Assembly: GCA_021613335.1 (NCBI GenBank)
Contig: JAJTWR010000266.1
Span: 2,295,001-2,359,000 of the forward strand
Direction: 5' to 3'
DNA from: Whitmania pigra
Lineage: Eukaryota; Annelida; Clitellata; Hirudinida; Haemopidae
DNA: 64,000 nucleotides
Position numbers and translations under genes: made by a program. Below are positions 12,801-25,200 of the stretch, one piece after another. Within the stretch, counting starts at the first letter, position 1. Each line of letters opens with the position of its first letter. The notes beneath the pieces were generated by a model. That model did not search any database and was not told the origin of the DNA. It saw only the letters and a program-made list of their open reading frames with translations.

Positions 12801-15800
12801 TCCATCCTCATGCCTCCTTACCTGCTCCAATTCCTCCCCGCTAAGGACCGGACACTTTGGCGGAGGTGCAACGGGAAGCTCTTCGAGAACTCGCTCTGCC
12901 GGGCAAATTCGGAGGATTACGGTAAAAAACAAATTGTCGAGGCATTAGGAAACTTTAATCAAGCTCATAGTATTGAAATGGTTTGTTAAATGAAAGTTAA
13001 GTGGATTTCTAATATTTTAAGCATATTTTAAATAATAATTATTACAAAAGCATTATTATCAACAGGTGCCCCATCATTCAGTATTCAGTAGGTCTGAAGG
13101 ACCTTATAAATTATACCGGAGCATGGCTCGTTGCTACAAGTTACAAAACTTTAACAACTTTAACAATGAAACTGACCAACATGACCGATCAAATGGCACA
13201 CAAAACATAATCAAGTCATCAATGAAATCCACATCCACACAGTCACAAAAATAATTTTTACTTTTGATCCTGACTGGCTTCACGAAGGGCATTTTCAAGA
13301 TGACGTCGTCGAAGAAGTTCTTTCTCTCCTGTCGAGTTATTTGATCGACCTCGTAGTAATGGTCGAAGATGGCTCGGATCTGGAAGATTAGATTCGAGAA
13401 TGTGATCAAGGAATCCGCCATAAACCACCGTTCATTGCTTTTAAACTCTAGCTATGAAATAATGTTTCACAAAACTACTTAATATTGTTTAAAAACCTTA
13501 CTAGAACACTCTTATAACTTATGACTAACAATCTTTCACCACTACTTAAGTAGCAATGGAACAAAAATGTAAATCCTCAAAACAGTTACAGGCTGTTAAT
13601 CCAAACTCAATGTTAGTGCAACAGGTTGGCATTTCACCTCTGGTAAAGTCTCCTCATAAGGAACACTGGATGAAGCCAGAATCAGGAGAGGCATGGTAGG
13701 ATCGAGGTCTTCCAGTGAAGACATCAGGACGGAAGTTGCCACCTCGTCCACTTTGCTCCACCACAAGTTTATGTTCGGCATGTACAAGATGGACGGCACG
13801 CAGTTCTTCCACTGCTGTAAGGTCTGTCGAATGAAGACTACTCATTTAAGTAATTTTTTATCTTTCTGTTAATTTTTTTTAAACTTAGCATCTATTATTA
13901 GGTTTGCATTAAGTTTGCAGAGGTTAAATGATCATCGTTAAAGCTTCCATTCCAACAGAAATCCTTCTTTCAGCCACATCGACAAGTCAACCCCAAATTC
14001 AACTTGAAAGAATTACTCACGTGGCAGAGTGTTTCGACGGACGACTTGATTTCACTGGAGTAGGTGGAAGTCAGATCGACAACGTGAACAGGAAGGCCTT
14101 CGTACCTGTGCAGAACGGCAGGGCAGAGGTACAAGGTCTGACCCTGGCTGGGCCTCCCAGAGATGAGGAATCTGGGTCGATAGATGGGTGGAAGGTTGGG
14201 AAAGTTCCTGTTTGAAGAATGGTACACTAGTTTTACTTGTATTCAGTCAGACTTTTTTAGTGCCTCGGAAAAAGAATGTCAAGGAATTGTCTATCATTTA
14301 TGTGACACCAAACTCTGAAGTGCTCCCGGGCCAGATTGCAAACACGATGCATTTTGACTGTTGCCGTTACCACCACATTCAGCAATGCAAACCATTGAAG
14401 CTACCTACATTCCAGGTTATAAGTAGAGCGTTATATCTTAAATGATTGTCCAAGCAAAATGGCTTTGTGATAATAGTCGGACTATTTATATAAAATACTG
14501 AATAAACTAATTCTCACCCGAAAGAGTAAGGCATTTTGATGTTGTCGGAAGAGACAAAAGCTTCTCCCCTTTCCCTGTACTCATATGGAATGTCTGGCAT
14601 GCCCTCTAGTGGTATAGGGGTAAGTGATATTGTGACACTTCACATGCATATATTATGATAACGAGAGAGCAAAAGTAGTAGACTACCTTTGACAGTCAAG
14701 TTGAACATCGCCTGAAGTGGTTCGGCAGGGAAGATGTCGTCGAGTCTCCTACCGATGTTCTTAAGTTTGTCGTCCAGGAGGGGTCGAACCAGACGGGGTA
14801 GGATCTTTGCCACCGGGGCAAACGACCTCCGGGCCGAGGGCACGATCCTCCGCATGGCCAAAGCAAAGTCGTCGATGGAGATGTTGATTTCCTGTACGTT
14901 GATGGCCAGTTTTTCCTTGCTGAAGAATATCTGAGGGTATCTTCGTGTGAGGGCGATGAGCGCTGCCTCCGTGCATAGTCCCTTGAGGTCAGCACCGCTG
15001 TAACCTGTGGGTCATGAGGTCGTGATCCGATGAATGGTCGATCATCAAGGATCGAACGAGATGTTCACTTTGTAAAGACTTACCATTGGTGTTGGAAGCG
15101 AGGTCTTCCACCACGTGATCTGGAAGGCCTGGAGACCAATCTCTGATGCAGATTCTGAGTATCTGCTCCCTCCCCTTGAAATCGGAATTAGTTTAATTAA
15201 TAACATATTCATAAATTATTAATAATAACAAGGTAATCAATCATTATTACAAATATTTATTATTATCATTTTTTTTTATCATTATTAGTATTATTGTTAC
15301 TGTTATTAGACTGTCAAAAATTAAGCACAATACGAGTCACTTGTAACCTCTTTGGTTGGAAGTGGAAAAAGCAATTCCCTGTCAAATCTTCCGGGTCTTC
15401 TGAAGGCCGGATCGATGGAGTCGATCCTGTTGGTCGACCCGATGACCATCACATCCCCTCGATCGTCGAGGCCGTCCATGAGGGCGAGGAGGGTCGAAAC
15501 GATGGAGTTGTGCACCTGGTCCTGCTTTCCGGAGCGCACGGGGATCAGTCCGTCGATCTCGTCAAAGAATATGATCGATGGTTTCATCTGGTGGGCCTGA
15601 GTGGACGAAGATGTTAATAAATAAAAGTTATTACTTTTTACAATTTAGTTATGGCAATTAAACCTTTGTAAAATAATAATACAAATAATAACTTGAATAT
15701 TGATTTATAAATTCTTTTAATCATAAACTTCTAACTTGGTCGAAAAGAATCCTGATCTGCTTCTCAGATTCTCCGACCCACTTGCTCAGGCAGTCCGATC

Positions 15801-18666
15801 CTTTTCGAAGGAAGAAGGCAACCTTTCTCTCTCCCTGAGAGCATTCATTTGCCAGGGCCCTTGCCACCAGTGTTTTTCCAGTTCCTGAATATTATTTGAA
15901 ATTTTTTTTTCAAAGAAAGGTAAGTTCGAATCTTAAGCAAGTTGAAATTAGCACCATATTTACAATTAACAGCAGTGTTAATTTATTACGTCTGTATAGC
16001 AAAGGTTGTGAGTAAATAATTCAAGTGTATGACCTGGAGGGCCATAGAACAGCACTCCCTTTGGAGCTCTGATCTTGAATCTCTGGAAGAATTCCGGGTA
16101 GAGGAATGGAAATACGACCATCTCCTTGAGAGACATGAGGTGTCTGTCCAGGCCACCGATGCTGTTAAAGTTCACCTGGAAAACATGAGCAAGGATGTGA
16201 CTAAATGCCAACAAAACACAAATTTATTCATCAATCTGATAAATGTAATCGACCAAAACAACATTCCAAACATTTGTGAGCACATCGACGAAGAAATTTA
16301 TTTACACTCTTGTCGATCACCAGCGACTGCTCGGCATCTCCTGCCACGTTCAGATGACTGTCCCTGATGTTTATGGGAAGGAACCTGGATGGAATAACGT
16401 TCGAACGAAGGTTCAGGCTAATGTTCGGTCCTTAATTAATTAATGAGTTCGCAATCTCAGTGAAGACCCACTTTTTCCTTATGTTTCTGTTCCTAGCCCT
16501 GTCAAAGACCGTGTCGTTGTCATCTTCCTCCTCGGAACACGAGTTGTTGCAAGATTCAAGTGCAATTCCAAGCAGTGCTTCACGTTGCCTAATAATAATG
16601 ATGAAAATAATAATAATAATAATGGGCGTGCAGGTTAGCCGAATGGGTTACGTGCCTGCATACGGCGGTAATGACAACAGTCGTAATGTGTCGTGTTCGA
16701 AACCCAGCCTGCACTGCAGCTCTTTGGAAGGAGCGCTATATAAAGGGTTACAAGAAGCGCCTATGACGCTATGCATATGGCGCTATATAAATGAAGTTAT
16801 GAATAATAATAAATAATGACTTGACAATAAATAATAGTAATGTAATAATAAATAATAATAGTAATTTTAAGGTCTGCAAACCTCTCTTTTCTTCTCAGCG
16901 ACCACTTCTGCAGTGCCTCTGCATTTGAAAAAAGCAAAATTTCAAATTTTAAAACCGATGTCTAAATGTCTGAGAAATTCAAACGAAATTGTAAAATAAG
17001 GTGCAATATGACCAACCAACTTCATCAATGTCATTAATTTAACAACAACAGTAATCTAGTTAATCAGGTAATTTAGTATAGGTAATAATTCTCGACAAAA
17101 ACAACATAACATCTGACCCAATTGTGGCTTCATGTAAAAGTTTGTCGGTTTTCTGTGTTTCCTGAGGTTGTACGACCTATCAACTGTACTGCTACCTGCT
17201 GAGGTCATCGTATCAATGTAATCCACATAGGAGAAAAGTACATGAAGTACAATAAACAATGTATCATTATTTTTGGCTAATTAACGAGCATTCGAATCAC
17301 AGTGAGATAAAACTGCGAAAGCAAACTGTTGAAGGATAACAAAATGTTGTTGCGTCAGCAGCAAGTTATGTCACGTGAGAAATGTTACCGTCGGTTCCGG
17401 AGTTCTCCGATTCTTCGGAACTTTCTTCTTCCTCTGGCTCCTCTTCCTCCTCATCCCCTTCCCTAGTTTCGTGATCCTCCTCCTCGTCTGCCTCGTCGTC
17501 TTCCCTAATGAAGTCGTCCTTTCTCCTGGACTCGCGTCCGACCTCCTTGTCAAGGACGGGCATGCCGTACATGTCTCTCTTGACCGTCTTTCTCTGACGT
17601 TTCACTATCGTGTACATATCGATCTGTCGGAATGCCAGAAAGTGTAAACTAAAATAGGCCTAATGAAAAAAGCAAATCGATGCTAACCTGGTCGTTCTCG
17701 GACGATTGCTCCTTCTTGCTGCCCTCAGAATTCCTCTCGCTCCTTCTACTGCTTCTGAGCTTCCTATCCATGAGACCGTCACCAGAACTGAAATTTCTAG
17801 ACATCTTCTGCTTCTTTTTGTACTTTTTCATGGAATGCCGCTTTTTGGTATCGCTGGAGCCCTTCTTGTGCTTCCTGGGGACGTGATTCTTGTTGGTGTC
17901 TGAGTCTTCATTTTTGTACTCACTTTCGCACTGGGATTCCTCATCCATACTATCCTGCTGAGGTTCAATAGAAGCATTCTTGTCGCTGCTGCTTCTTCTC
18001 CTCGGCCTGTTCTTGTTCTCAGACGATGAGGAGTGGTTGACCGACTTCGAAACTTCAGTCTCTGCAGGCTCCTCCTCGTCATGGTCTTTCCTCTCTTCTT
18101 CCTCTTCAGAATCACTGCTTGCATTGTGCATATTAACAGGTTTCTTGGTGAAACTGCATTCGCCTTTCTGTCTCTTTTCCTTTTGCCTGTTTAAGAAACT
18201 TTCAATAGCATATGTTCATGACAACTTGAATACACGAATTAACTGAATAACCTTAGAGACTGTCTCGTTTTCTTATGTTTCCTTTTATGAGTTGAGTCTT
18301 TTTCAACATGTTCGTCACCATGGTTTGCTAAAGTCCTTTTCCTCTTTTTGTAGCGAGATACGTGTTCGTGATCACGTCCCTGAATGTAATGCTATATTGT
18401 TATGCCATTCCGTGTCTAATTAACTAACGTACTGTCCGCCAGCATAAAATCTGGTTACTTAAACAAAATTGCAAAATGTTAAGCATTCTTAGAAAGTCAC
18501 CTAAAAGCTAGGCTTTAATAGTTTGATAGCATATGTATCGATAGACACTTTAGCAGACGAATTACAACTCTACTACAATAGACTTATTCGCGACACTTAC
18601 ATTTTCTAATTGGTCGGAAGAAAGTCTATCTGCATGACCCTCTAATTTTGCACGAGTTTTCACCAT
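9868..18666 (-). CDS. ATAD2: ATAD2-type AAA+ ATPase with bromodomain, complete, 25 exons
   Basis: Nuclear chromatin factor: an AAA+ ATPase that binds acetylated histones. Exons in coding order: 18601-18666, 18252-18379, 17688-18186, 17389-17623, 17118-17195, 16882-16918, 16472-16588, 16306-16384, 16034-16175, 15736-15884, 15348-15596, 15084-15174, 14687-15004, 14518-14605, 14021-14207, 13638-13823, 13262-13379, 12702-12895, 12296-12369, 11993-12078, 11690-11812, 11171-11415, 10872-11012, 10345-10659, 9868-9948. All phases close, giving 1341 aa, close to the human size. Residues 1-340 are basic/acidic low complexity. The first AAA domain carries SIGGLD, Walker A GPPGTGKT (458-465), a pore loop near DCLSKWVGESE, Walker B IIFFDEID (518-525) and arginine fingers RRPGRFDRE. 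A degenerate second AAA region follows (about 640-900). The bromodomain (about 940-1080) keeps the acetyl-lysine asparagine N1034 and gatekeeper I1044. An acidic linker and a conserved C-terminal helical module end the protein. Small exons 6-8 are the least certain. Confidence 0.95.
10121..10244. mobile_element. MITE-like foldback element with target-site duplication
   Basis: A 124-bp element in the last intron of ATAD2. Its arms (about 10125-10157 and 10206-10237) are inverted repeats with about 3 mismatches in 32; the shared core is CATAACAGCC and its complement. The insert is flanked by a 7-bp direct repeat ATAATCC (10114-10120 and 10245-10251). A perfect 12-bp palindrome GTCAATATTGAC lies at 10164-10175. 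There is no coding capacity, as expected of a non-autonomous DNA transposon. The superfamily cannot be assigned from this copy alone. Confidence 0.8.
16624..16812 (+). mobile_element. tRNA-derived SINE in an ATAD2 intron
   Basis: A Pol III A box TAGCCGAATGG (16636-16646) and B box TGTTCGAAACC (16694-16704) stand 58 bp apart, the geometry of a tRNA gene. The rest does not fold as a tRNA and continues into a unique body. GCGCTATATAAA occurs twice, at 16734 and 16781, as in the 3' ends of several animal SINE families. AAT-rich runs flank both sides, so the target-site duplication is masked. It lies between exons 6 and 7, antisense to ATAD2. Confidence 0.85.
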
Positions 18667-18757
18667 AATTAAAGCTAACCATTTAAGCCTCCTTTAATTC
18701 AAAAAACGAACATTAAAAGCCCCAGTTGTTTATCTTCACAATTTTCGTGCCGGTCTC
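18667..18757 (-). other. ATAD2: Probable 5' UTR part of ATAD2
   Basis: Upstream of the ATG a minus-strand acceptor with the tract CTCTCCTTCCAG sits at 18758-18769. This suggests the start-codon exon continues to 18757 and is joined to a non-coding exon further upstream. Confidence 0.4.
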
Positions 18758-19214
18758 CTGGAAGGAGAGATGTTGAGAGATTAGTTATAATTTTGAATTT
18801 TTTTATAATAAAGTTTTAATAAAGGTATTACGCTTGTTATTTAATTTCAATTAAAATGTGCAATAGAAATTAACATTGCAGAACAATCAAGTAGGCAATA
18901 ATTGATAAATATTTGAATAGTCAGTTTAGTTACTAATAAAATTATTAACATAAATTTAATTTTATTTTTAGCATAGTAGTTTCTAATCGTAAAATGTTAA
19001 AAGTGTCAGCTACAACTTTACGGACTCATTATTTAACGCAGCTAAGTTATTAATTTATAAAAAAATTAATTAAATTATTTTAATTGTATTATTTAACGTA
19101 ATTTAGATAAAAAAAATTTAATCTAGTTTTAAATTAAGAAATGATAGAATGTACTTTAGGGCTCCGTAAAATTTGCGAGGTCAGTAGGCGTGACATTTGT
19201 TCCTATTTCTTACT

Positions 19215-19270
19215 ATTAAAAAGGCGGAGCTTAATATTCACTTCCGGGTCAACCAACATTGGAGCCATTT
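19215..19270 (-). promoter_or_regulatory. ATAD2: Candidate ATAD2 promoter and non-coding first exon
   Basis: Read on the minus strand, a YY1-like AAATGGC (19264-19270) and an ETS core CCCGGAAGT (19240-19248) are followed by a donor GTAAGA whose GT lies at 19212-19213. ETS and YY1 sites close to the start are common in TATA-less housekeeping promoters. With the acceptor near 18758 this would give a spliced 5' UTR. No transcript evidence is available. Confidence 0.35.
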
Positions 19271-22200
19271 ACAGCGTATTTTGAAAGCAGATGATTTATG
19301 ACGTTTTTATACTAATGATGTTATTTTTTTCTTATCGCGTTTTTGCCTGGCATTTAAGATTCGACGTATCGAAGCAGTTGGATTCGTCGGTATGTACAAG
19401 ATGGTTAGTGCGGATAGACAGTAAATTGCTAACAAAAGAAAGGTATGAATAGACGGAAGCAAAATCGACCAAAGCGTATGACATGTAAGTAATAAAAGTG
19501 TTTTATTTTTTGCTCTCTCGTCGTATTTTTTCTGCGTATTCATCACATTTTCTGAGGTGTTATATGCACGTTATCGTTTATTAGACACTTCTTCAGTTGT
19601 CAGCGCTGTTAAAGAACCGGCTTTTTGCAATCTCGTTTTACTTGGCAGTGGGTTTCACGCTAAAACGTTTGCTCTATTCCAGATGAAAGTTTATTTTCCA
19701 ACTAGATAAAAGTCTGCCTTTGAATTTTTCCGGTGAGAATTGGCAGTTTGTTAGTGAATCATTTTTATTATTTGATTTTCGTTAGCTGTTTACCCGCCAT
19801 GGCAACGCAGCCGGTTAAGCTCTGCGCATGTTGATTTTTCGTTAGTTGAGAGCTAGGATTTTATGAATTTCATGTATAATTTCGTTGATATTCATTGATT
19901 TAGCGCACTTTTCGATCTGATTTAAAGGCGAAATATCTATCTAAAAATAAATAACGACAATGTTTGTTAAACTTTATTAATCTCCTGCGTCCAAAAATAG
20001 GATGTGATGATTAAAATTTGCTATTTCAAACACTCGTCATTTTAATTATAAATTGATTCAAAAAAAAAATAATGAGAGACCGAACTATCCTCATAAAAGT
20101 TCGCAATTTTCAATGCCATAGTAATTATGACTTAATAACAGTAGAAAATCATTGAATTTTTCGTAATTATCATGATTTTCATACGCGAGAGAATCGTAAC
20201 AAGCAAATGTAATTGAAATGTTCATTGGAGATATATCTATTTGAGAGGGGAATAGAGAAGTAAGATGGGGAAAAAATACTTCTGAGTGCATTTGCAAATT
20301 AGAAAAATTTGCTTGTTTCATGTTTTAGTCAGTCAAACAGACATGGTGTACATATAGCACCAGGTAATCAATGTAATTACTGAGCTGGTTAAATCAGACC
20401 CTGACTTGTGTGTCATCCAGTGAAATCATCTAGAGTTCATTACCATTTGTTATTTATTACTCCAATAACTCATCCATGAATTTGTGCATTGGAATTGATT
20501 CCAATTGTTCATGTCACTTGAGATTTATCACTTGCATTCTTGTCAAGATTTCGGTCCAGTTTGCTCTCTTATCTTATCAACTTAGCTGCGGATGATGATG
20601 TGTAAATTAGAAAAAAAAAACACGAATAAAAATGAAGAACAACTACCCAACACCCAACTCTCAAATAACTTCTTCATCGAGAAAATCTAAAACATGTTCT
20701 TCTCTCAAGGAAAAGCTCTAAGCGAGAAACTCATTTCCAAACTTCTCTTGTCAGAGGATTAATTTCAATTCTCCATTTTATAATTTCATCATCACCGTGA
20801 TCTTCATCGTCACCATAATAACTCTTGCATTTTCATTGCCGAACGTGCCGTGAACGAACACTACGAACGAACGAACGCCTAACCCTTCTTCGAGTATGAT
20901 TTCGTTTCAAAGATGCTCGGCAAAGTCTGCAGAACATTAAAACGAACTTATAATTCTCCAGCTCATTTTTTATTGTATATTAATAATTTTTAGCGTCATT
21001 TTACTCGGGTTGCACCGAGAAGCATGTGGCTGATTTTCAGGTAATCAGTACGAAATGAGGCATCAATTCTTTTTGCACCGAAAACCCACCGAAAATTTCA
21101 GAGCCTGTTCTACTGAAAATGAGTTTTCTCTAAGTACCCGATGTGCGTGCGCACGACAGCCTAGCGCTCAATTAGGAATTGCACACAAAACTCGGAGAAT
21201 GAATTCCCAATGCGACATTATTAGGCCTGTGACGCCCTCGAGAGTTTACGGCACGTTGCCGTATCGACGCCGAGGGTTCACTTCCCATCCGAAATTAGAC
21301 CAATTTGAGTCTCGACTTGCCACACTCCGTGTGAAACTTTTAAGCTCGGCCGAATCCTTTGACGGCATTATCCGTCGGTGAATTTAATGTTACGACCGGT
21401 ATGGCGCTCGTTTTCGGTGCTTTGTCGCTGGAAGACGCCTCCAATATGAAGGTAATCTAGAGTAGTTTGGAACTGCCGGTCCAATGAGAAACATCGGACG
21501 ATCGAGGAGGCGATTCATTCCTTCTTATCGCCATCTTCGTCTCCGACCCGGCTTTTCCCCGTACCGTTAAGTACTACAGTATTTCTCGACTTTCGCTAAC
21601 TCGCCATGGCATAATGGTAGGTCCCCGGGGCGCAGGTCGTGTGAATGGGAGGCCCTAGATCATGGTAGCGGGACGGCACTCTTGTTTCTCCACAGCGTCA
21701 TCTCGACTTTTATTACCGTTTGCATTTACAATTCCGAATGAATTTTAGTACGGCTCGATTATTTACGACGTACGGGGGCCTGCTACGGCCAATGCGAGTA
21801 TAAATTAACGGTCGGTCGGTCGGCGTTCACTTGCTCCCTAGATGACGCTAACGGTCGTAACAGGTTTTTTGCATTGCTATTTTTCACGCGCATCCAGCGC
21901 TTGCTAGTTAGGATGCTTCCTTCTTCTGATAATATATTCGGAATTGCATCGCTTTCATCAGAAGAGCAGAAATCCGCCAAAGACCTAGGACGCCACGACG
22001 ATGTCGGAGTCTACTTCGGGAGCAGTCTCTAATCTGGGAATACCATTAAAACCACGTTGACATCCATGCCTCGTATTGTTGATGTAACGATTGCTTAAAT
22101 TCATCGCCTCATCGCCTAGCTATGAAGTCAGCCTTAATTATGCGCAGTTAAAAAACAATAACATATTTCAACGACAAGTCTTCATCTTTTTACTATTCTA

Positions 22201-25200
22201 TTTGATGGTCCATTAAAACATTTTAAATTCGAAAATACTTGGAAAAGCATCGACAAAGTGCCAAGCGATCGTACGTAGAGAGAGAAACTCGTGGACGAAA
22301 TAACGGTCGGAATAAAATGCAAGCAAACTGTCGAACGGTCGTTACATTCAGATTTACGACACTTGATGCATAATGAATATTTAATGCACTGCGCAATGCT
22401 TGACCAGTTTGAGATGGAAAGAGATAAAACCGTATTTACTGGGTCTTCTCCAGGCAATAGTCGCTTGTGTCGTTCGCTAGAAAGGACGCTCCGTGGGGAG
22501 TGAAGTCCCGCTAGTTCCCTTTCGAAAGTCCGTTCTTACTTTCTTTTTTGTTTTTTTTTACATTTCATCATCGTTAAATTTGTCGTGTCTCTTCATGAAG
22601 TCACATGCGAATATGTCGATGAAGGCGATGGTGGATGGAAATTGTTTAATTGAGCTAAATTAGGAGTTTTCCTGGTTGTTTTAATGAGGTCGGAAACGTT
22701 GAATTTGAAGGACGCAGTTACAGCTGCTGTTGGTCCAAATAATTTGTTGGCTTCGAGTAAATAATGAAGCTATTGAATTTAGGATGGGATTTTTCAATTC
22801 ACGAATATTATTAGAGAATTTAAAAAAAAAGAAGTAATTTGTCGTTTTATGATCCAACTCCGGGCATAAACATGCGATGGCGCACTAAGGACATCGGCCA
22901 TGAGAGCAAAGAATCAATGGAATATCATTTTCTTTTCTTCCCATTAACCATTCCTTCAAGTTGCTTTCGTCATCCTTTCGTCTGAAACCCTACAATAACG
23001 TACAATTTCTCGTTAATACATGAACCCCATGTACTATTCTGATTTTGGCAGACCTTACGGGGAAGAGCGGATATGAATCTTTAAGGGGGGTGTACCGTGC
23101 AATAAGTTCCCATGCTCGGCTTGTTTAAATTTTAAGCAATCCCCGGGGGCGACCTTCATGCGATACCCCGGTGTCGCCTTTATTGTCTTTCCAGACCCAC
23201 TCCGAGCAGTTTTATACGTCGGATAAAAAGGAAAGGTTTTCATTAAATTTGTAAAGTCGACGCCGGACGCCAGTTTTAATGGGAACCCGCTGGGAGTTTC
23301 AAATTAACTTGTGACTGTAACGTACTTCGCCCGTGAGTCCTTCAAGTGGCCGGGCGACGATATCCGGTCTGTGTTTTGCTTTTTTTTTCTTTATTTCTTT
23401 TTCTATTTTTCTTTCTTTCTTTTTTTTTTTTTTGTAACCAGCAATTCCGACTCTTTTCATTTTAGAGAAGTTCGCCGCTAGTTTACGACCAGTCGTTGCT
23501 CGAATAAAGATATTCACCGACATAGGAGACCGGATAGACGCTGGCATTTAGTGGATGTAGTGTTTAGACGAAGTGTTCCAATCTAGTGGCCGCCTCTGTC
23601 CGCGATTTGTTTAATTGCGATTTACAACTTCTCTCTTACAACCGACAGGGTACTCGCATGCAAATGTTAAGCCCTCGGAGCGATTTACGACCCTCGGAAG
23701 ATTGCTGGTGAGATGTTCCTCCAAGTAAAATAAAGTAGGCATGTTACGCGTGCCAGCCATTCATGCGCTAGGCGCGGCGTACTGGTCTAATGAACTTTAC
23801 TTTTTTTTTCCTCTGTGCCAACTCTTCTTCGGCACGTTATGTTCCGATGTCTCTAAGGAGTTTTACTGCCTCGGCCGAAGAGTATTTTACTTTTTTGTGT
23901 TTTGTGTGTTTGTGTTTTGTGTGCGTGTGTTTGTGTGCTTGTGTTTGTGTGCGTGTGTTTGTGTGCATGCGTGTGTTCGACTTGGTTTCGAAAGTCGAGA
24001 TGTCGGTTGTAAACTTTTCTCCTTTTTCTACTGTTTGCTCTGACCGTCTGCTGATCCGTCGTTGCGATCGACCGTGATAATGGTCGTCTTCTACCGTTGT
24101 CCGTGTTTTTATTTGCGCAATAAAGCCGAGTTAGGCCTCCAAACTCTCGACCACTTCAAACTTTACGAAGGTGATATCGATTTTATTTCCAGTGATTCAG
24201 CCCATCAAGAATTCTCGAACGAAGTTCTCGACTTGAGTCCATGATTTTCTTTTTAAATTTATCTCTTTCTTATTACCTTTAAAACACGGACAAGGGGCAT
24301 TCCACGGGCTTTTATGTTCTCGAAACTGCCGAAAATACGACTCGCATGTGAATTGTGAATTAAAGTCATAATGGTGACTGATGCTTGACTCTTGTCATTG
24401 GGCACATCACTGGCCGTTTCTGCTCCATTGTCGGTACGGCCTGTTTTATAGGCTTTTCGGGACCAAATAAATTGCGCATTCCATTCACCCGAACTTCTTT
24501 TCTCTTGCAATGGTTTTTTGCTTTATTACTCGGCTCTTGACGGACGTCATGAGGTAATAAACTGCTGGCGTCATTCGAGAGATATTCTTTGTTCTCGCTT
24601 CAAATTAATATTCTCACAGGCGCAGACAGTGAGGGATTCGTTAGCTCTGGCAGGTTCGGTCTTCGTTCAATTCCGACTCGAACGCACAGGGCGCGTGAGC
24701 AGTGACAGGTGTGTTCCCAACCGATGAGGCTCCTACAAATCCGAGTGGAATGGCGTGATTTAAGCTCACATCTGACCTCGCTACGTGCACTCCACGATTC
24801 CTCGGCGTCGAAACTTTTCCCAGAGGAAAGAAATCCCGAGCGACCGTGGCGATCGCATTTGAAGAGCGGTTGTGATTTCTCAAAGTTGCATCTTCGCGGT
24901 CGATCCCCGTAATTATTTACTCTGCCTGGCAAAACAAATAATATCATGATATTTCAAGGATAAAAAAGGAGAAGAAGAAGAAGCAGGGAATCGTTCGAGC
25001 AAACGAATGCATAATGAAGAACCGCCATTTGCTTGCATTCAGCTGATTTGTGAAGTCGGTAAATTCGTTTTTATGATTTTATTTTATTATTTTTACGATT
25101 TCTGCCATTATCGCAATTGCTCCGTTCCCCGCTCATTCTGCATTCATGTGCGTTTCTGGCGCTCGTTTGTGGGCGCGATCGTGCCTGTCATACGCAGTTA

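Noticed and set aside
21600..21670. tRNA-like string GGCATAATGGTAG
   Set aside because: There is no B box or cloverleaf at the right distance.
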